From positions 271,749-335,748 of the forward strand of contig CAUYUJ010001459.1 in NCBI GenBank assembly GCA_963575745.1: a DNA stretch of 64,000 nt, given 5' to 3'. This DNA is from Prorocentrum cordatum (lineage: Eukaryota; Sar; Dinophyceae; Prorocentrales; Prorocentraceae). This document shows positions 60,061-64,000 of the stretch, piece after piece. Within the stretch, counting starts at the first letter, position 1, and each line of letters starts with the position of its first letter. The notes beneath the pieces were generated by a model. That model did not search any database, was not told where the DNA came from, and saw only the letters and a program-made list of their open reading frames with translations. Both the position numbers and the translations under genes were made by a program.

Positions 60061-60895
60061 TGCTTAGGTGTGTAGGTGTGTAGGTGCGTAGGCGTGTAAG
60101 TGCGTAGGTGTGTAGGTGGTTAGGTGTATAGGTGCGTAGGTGTGTAGGTAGGTGGGTGTGTAGGTGTGTAGGGGTGTAGGTGTTTGGGTGTGTGGGCGTT
60201 TAAGCGTGTAGGCGTGTAGGCGTGTAAGCGTGTAGGCGTGTAGGCGTGCAGACTTGTAGGCGTGTATGCGTGTAGGCGTATCGGCGTGTACGCGGGTAGG
60301 CGGGTGAGCGTTTAGGCGTGTAGGCGGGTAGGCGTCTAGGCGTGTAGGCGTCTAGGCGTGTAGGCGTGTCGGTGTGTCGGCGTGTAGGCGTTGAGGCGTG
60401 TAGACGTGTAGGCGTGTCGGTGTGTCGGCGTGTAGGCGTGTAGGCATGTAGGCGTGTAGGCGTGTAGGCGTGTAGGCGGGTAGGCGGGTAGGCGGGTAGG
60501 AGGGTAGGCGTGTGGGCGTGTAGGCGGGTAGGCGGGTAGGCGGGTATGCGTGAGTGCGTATAAGCGGGTAGGCGTCTAGGCGTCTAGGCGTGTCGGTGTG
60601 TCGGCGTGTAGGCGGGTATGCGTGTGTGCGTATAGGCGGGTAGGCATCCAGGCGTGGAGTCGGCGTAGTGTTGGCGTAGTGTTGGCGTGGAGCAGGCGTG
60701 GTGTAGGCGTAGTGCAGGCGTGGTGTAGGCGTGGTCTACGCGTGCTGTGGGCGTGGTGTGGGCGCGGGGTAGGCGTGGTTCAGGCGTGGTGCAGGCGTGG
60801 TGTAGGCGTGTAGGTGTGTAGGTGTGTCGGCGCGTAGATGTGTAGATGTGTAGGTGTGTAGGTGTGTCGGTGTGTCGGTGTGTCGGTGTGTGTTG
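60061..60895 (+). repeat. 10-nt minisatellite (GTGTAGGCGT)
   Basis: GTGTAGGTGC then GTGTAGGCGT units, changing to GCGTGGTGTAGGCGTGGTGC forms at 60655-60805 and back. It appears to grow out of the (TG)n tract by stepwise change. Confidence 0.95.
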
Positions 60896-61450
60896 AGTCC
60901 GGACATGGTCAGCAGACATGAAGAACAGCGACTTGGTGGCACCACGTACGCAGGCTATCCGTATGCACGAAGCCGCGGATTGGAAAACGTGTTTGTGTTG
61001 TACCTCTTTCGCCATTCCTAGTCATTTTTCCTGCCACTGTAAAACTGCAGCCCTCGATGAAAAGGCGAATGTCAGTATCCCTGCCGTGTTGGCTGTTTGC
61101 CCCTCCTTACCTGTGTGTTTGTTTTGTTATGTCTCTCTCTCTCTCTCTCTGTTTATATACTCTCTCTCCTTTGTCTCTCCCTATGTGTTATCTCTCTCTC
61201 TCTCTCTTTCCCTACGTGGTTCCTCCCTCTCCTTCAATACATATAAGACCGACCTACGGCCGGCGAGGAGGTTGGAGGTGGAACCAACGACGGGATTACA
61301 CTTTGGGCAATTGCTTCAATTGGTCGAGCCGCCTGTCTATCAATTTCTCAATCGACCGTCCTCGTGGCTAATCCATCATTATACATACATACCTATACGA
61401 CCACCCTTCGGGTGATAAGGAGGTTCGGGGTGGGGGGGAGGAACCAACGT
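60896..61450. other. Unassigned stretch with CT runs
   Basis: CTCTCTCTC runs at 61132-61160 and 61188-61215. GAGGAGGTTGGAGGTGGAAC (61266) and AAGGAGGTTCGGGGTGGG (61419) each precede GGAACCAACG, a short direct repeat. Confidence 0.4.
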
Positions 61451-61680
61451 CTCACTCGATCGGTCTCACTATCGATCTCACGATCGATCTCACGATCGGT
61501 CTCGCTCGATCGATTTCATTCGATCGATCTCACAATCGTTATCACTCGATTTATTTATTTGATTGATCTGACTATCGATATCACAATCGATCTCACTATC
61601 GATCTCAGTATCTATCTCACATATCGGTTTAACTATCGATCTCACTATCGATATCACAACCGATATCACAATCAACGTCA
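61451..61680 (+). repeat. (ATCGATCTCACT)n 12-nt minisatellite
   Basis: ATCGATCTCACG, ATCGATCTCACT and ATCGATATCACA units. They carry GATC/ATCGAT palindromes throughout and are AT-richer than the flanks. Confidence 0.85.
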
Positions 61681-62499
61681 TCATCACCATCACATCATCA
61701 CCATCAACATCATCATCATCACCATCATCATCATCATCGGGGCACCATCATCGCCACCATCAGCATCAACATCACCATCACCGGGACACCATCATCATCA
61801 TCGGAACGCCACCATCATCATCATATCGTATCATCATCATCATGAATCAGCATCATCATCGGTTCACGATCATCATCATTAGCAACACCATTACCATCAT
61901 CAACATCATCGTCATCGGAACGCCACCACCATCATCATCTTATCATCATGATCAGGACTCATCATCATCATCGGACAGTATCATCATCATTAGCAACACC
62001 ATCATCAACGTCATCATCATCGGAACACCATCATCATCGTCACCATCATCACCACCACTATCATCATCAACATTTTCGGGACACCATCATCATCATCAAC
62101 ATCAGCATCATTACCATCATTGGGTCACCGTCATCAAAAACATCATCACCACCGCATCATCATCCTCATCAACAACATCATCATCACCATCGGGGCACCA
62201 TCATCGTCATCATCATCATCATCATTATCAGCAACATCATCGGGACACCACCATCATCAGTACCACCATCATCAACAGCAGAGTCATCAACATCATCACT
62301 ATCGTCATCTTCATCAGCATCATCATCAACCTCATCATCATCATCATCATCGGAACACCATCATCATCGTCACCATCATCATCACCACTATCATCATCAA
62401 CATCATCGGGACATCAGCAACATCATCATCATCGGGTCACCATCATCAAAATCATCATGACCACATCATCAGCATGGTCATCAGCAACATCATCAGCAA

Positions 62500-62533
<34 letters not shown>

Positions 62534-62871
62534 GGGACACCATCATCGTCATCATCATCATTATCAACATCATCATCGGGACACCATCTTCATCACCATC
62601 ATCATCAACAGCAAAATCATCAACATCATCGTTATCATCATCTTCATCAGCATCATCAGATCATCTGATCATCATCAACATCATCAGGATCATCAACATC
62701 ATCATGACCAGGGGCCCATCATCATCATCATCAGCAGCCTCATCATCATCATCATCAACATCATCATCATCATTGGGGCACCATCATCATCGTCACCATC
62801 ACCATCATCATCAACAACATCGTCAGCATCATCATCATCATCGGGACACCATCATCATCACCACCATCATT

Positions 62872-62913
<42 letters not shown>

Positions 62914-62934
62914 GTCAACATCATCAACATCATC

Positions 62935-62966
<32 letters not shown>

Positions 62967-62978
62967 CATCATCGTGAC
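61681..62978 (+). repeat. Large (CAT)n tract
   Basis: CATCATCATC runs punctuated by CGGGACACCATCATC or CGGAACACC, which recur about every 60-100 bp and suggest a longer repeat unit built from CAT. The His/Ser/Ile-rich frames are artefacts. Confidence 0.97.
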
Positions 62979-63590
62979 ACCGACGGGACACCGGCGGGAC
63001 ATCGCGCGCCACCGGCCCCCGAGCGGGTTTTTGGCGGGACACCGCGGGGCACCAGTTGCCGGAAGGGAGACTTTTGGTCCGGCCGCGCCTCAGCTACAGG
63101 AGACTTATGTCTCGCCCGCCCACGCAGCTTCGCCTCGCCCGCACGCACGGCACGCACGAACATGAAACCGAAACCGATTTCCCGGTAGGGGGGCTCTCCG
63201 TTCCACTTCGATCTCACCCCCTCACCTCCGATACAAGATTGCAGGGGCGCTTCGCGCCATGCACCTTGGTCCTTGAAGTTGGTATGCAGGCGGACTAGCA
63301 GGAAGGTCGAGCCGACAATTTTGCGATAACTCCTTTTCTGGCATCGCCGCTATAATAATACTATTTGTTATCCTTCCTCCATGCTTTTTGTTCCTCATTT
63401 CCCCCATGCCCTGCGCATTCTCCCCATCCTCCTCAGCTCTTTCTGCGGAGGCTCCTCCTTGGAGAGCCTCTGGGGGCCTCACAAAAGTTGTTTCAGGCTT
63501 TCTTAAGGGCGTGTTCTGGGGGCCTCTGGGGGATTCATCGGGCCACCCTGCCTCCAACCGCGGTCTCCCTGAACGACCAGGTCACGATTT
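62979..63590. other. Unassigned spacer
   Basis: The GGGACACCGGCGGGACA phrases at its left edge continue the punctuation motif of the preceding tract. No gene recognised. Confidence 0.35.
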
Positions 63591-63925
63591 GGAATGCTTC
63601 GGAGGGCGTCTTGGGGCCATTTTGGGCCGCCATGGGGCTCTCTGAGGGCCATCTTGGACCCCTGTTGTGCCATTTTGGGGCTCTCTTGGACTGCCTGGAA
63701 GCCATTTCGGATGGTTGTGGGGCGATTTTGGAGCCTCCCAGGCGGCTTCAGACGCCCAGAAGACCGCCGTCTTGGAGGCCTCTTGGGACGTTTCGGGACG
63801 ATCTTTTGGGGTATGACGGCTTCTTGGGGGTCGTCGTCGACCGTATTGGGGCGCTCTGGGGTCGTTTCGGGAGCGCGCCACGTCCTGCGAGGCCCGGGGG
63901 GCCGCTTCGAGGCCCGTTCGGAGGG
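63440..63925 (+). repeat. Degenerate CTTGG/GGCC 12-nt repeat, block 9
   Basis: GTCTTGGGGCCATTTTGGGC- and CTCTTGGACTGCCTGG-like units, the same family as the 10-14 kb blocks. Confidence 0.6.
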
Positions 63926-63936
63926 TCCCTAAGCCT

Positions 63937-63938
<2 letters not shown>

Positions 63939-63988
<50 letters not shown>

Positions 63989-64000
63989 ATGTATGTATGT
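63939..64000. repeat. (AT)n tract at window end
   Basis: TATATATA run passing into GTATATGTATGT and cut by the window edge. Confidence 0.95.

Overview
The window looks like nuclear DNA of a dinoflagellate, probably a large repeat-rich genome of the Prorocentrum type (genus is inference). The sequence is GC-rich. It has almost no intact coding sequence. It carries a eukaryotic actin-derived gene copy and broken non-LTR retrotransposon open frames that resemble dinoflagellate LINEs as I remember them (EEP endonuclease, reverse transcriptase, RNase H). It is dense in small foldback elements, satellites and trinucleotide tracts. Nothing bacterial, viral or organellar was recognised: no operons, rRNA, tRNA or CRISPR.

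Layout. 1-9 kb holds many small inverted-repeat (MITE-like) elements, an (AAC)n tract and a 15-nt minisatellite. 9.4-14.7 kb is dominated by a dispersed degenerate 12-nt repeat rich in CTTGG and GGCC, arranged in higher-order copies, plus a regular 99-bp satellite. 14.7-17.2 kb has purine/pyrimidine tracts and a composite repeat. 17.2-18.8 kb may be a worn coiled-coil ORF. 19-23.9 kb contains GC-rich repeats, a 73-bp array, a GAGGCT minisatellite and telomere-like repeats. 24.5-26.1 kb is a 90-bp satellite related to the 99-bp one but in the opposite orientation. 26.8-29.8 kb is a decayed plus-strand LINE. 30-37.8 kb mixes MITEs, GGA tracts, a (CAT)n tract and a 160-bp satellite. 37.8-43.2 kb is a minus-strand LINE with a long EN-RT frame. 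43.2-49.2 kb holds trinucleotide tracts, MITEs and a cluster of strong hairpins. 49.26-50.37 kb is an actin pseudogene. 50.4-64 kb is mostly (GAT)n/(CAT)n, (TG)n, a roughly 103-bp satellite and mariner-like MITEs.

There is no functional gene network to describe: the coding remnants are one actin copy and two or three retrotransposon bodies. The best biology is in the mobile DNA. One CAGT-ended, TA-flanked MITE family has five copies. A second CAGT-ended element has a paralogous empty site next to it. One element sits between 22-bp direct repeats, one element is nested in another, and two satellites share a translated core. Most long open frames here come from stop-poor GC-rich repeats whose period is a multiple of three and should not be read as genes.
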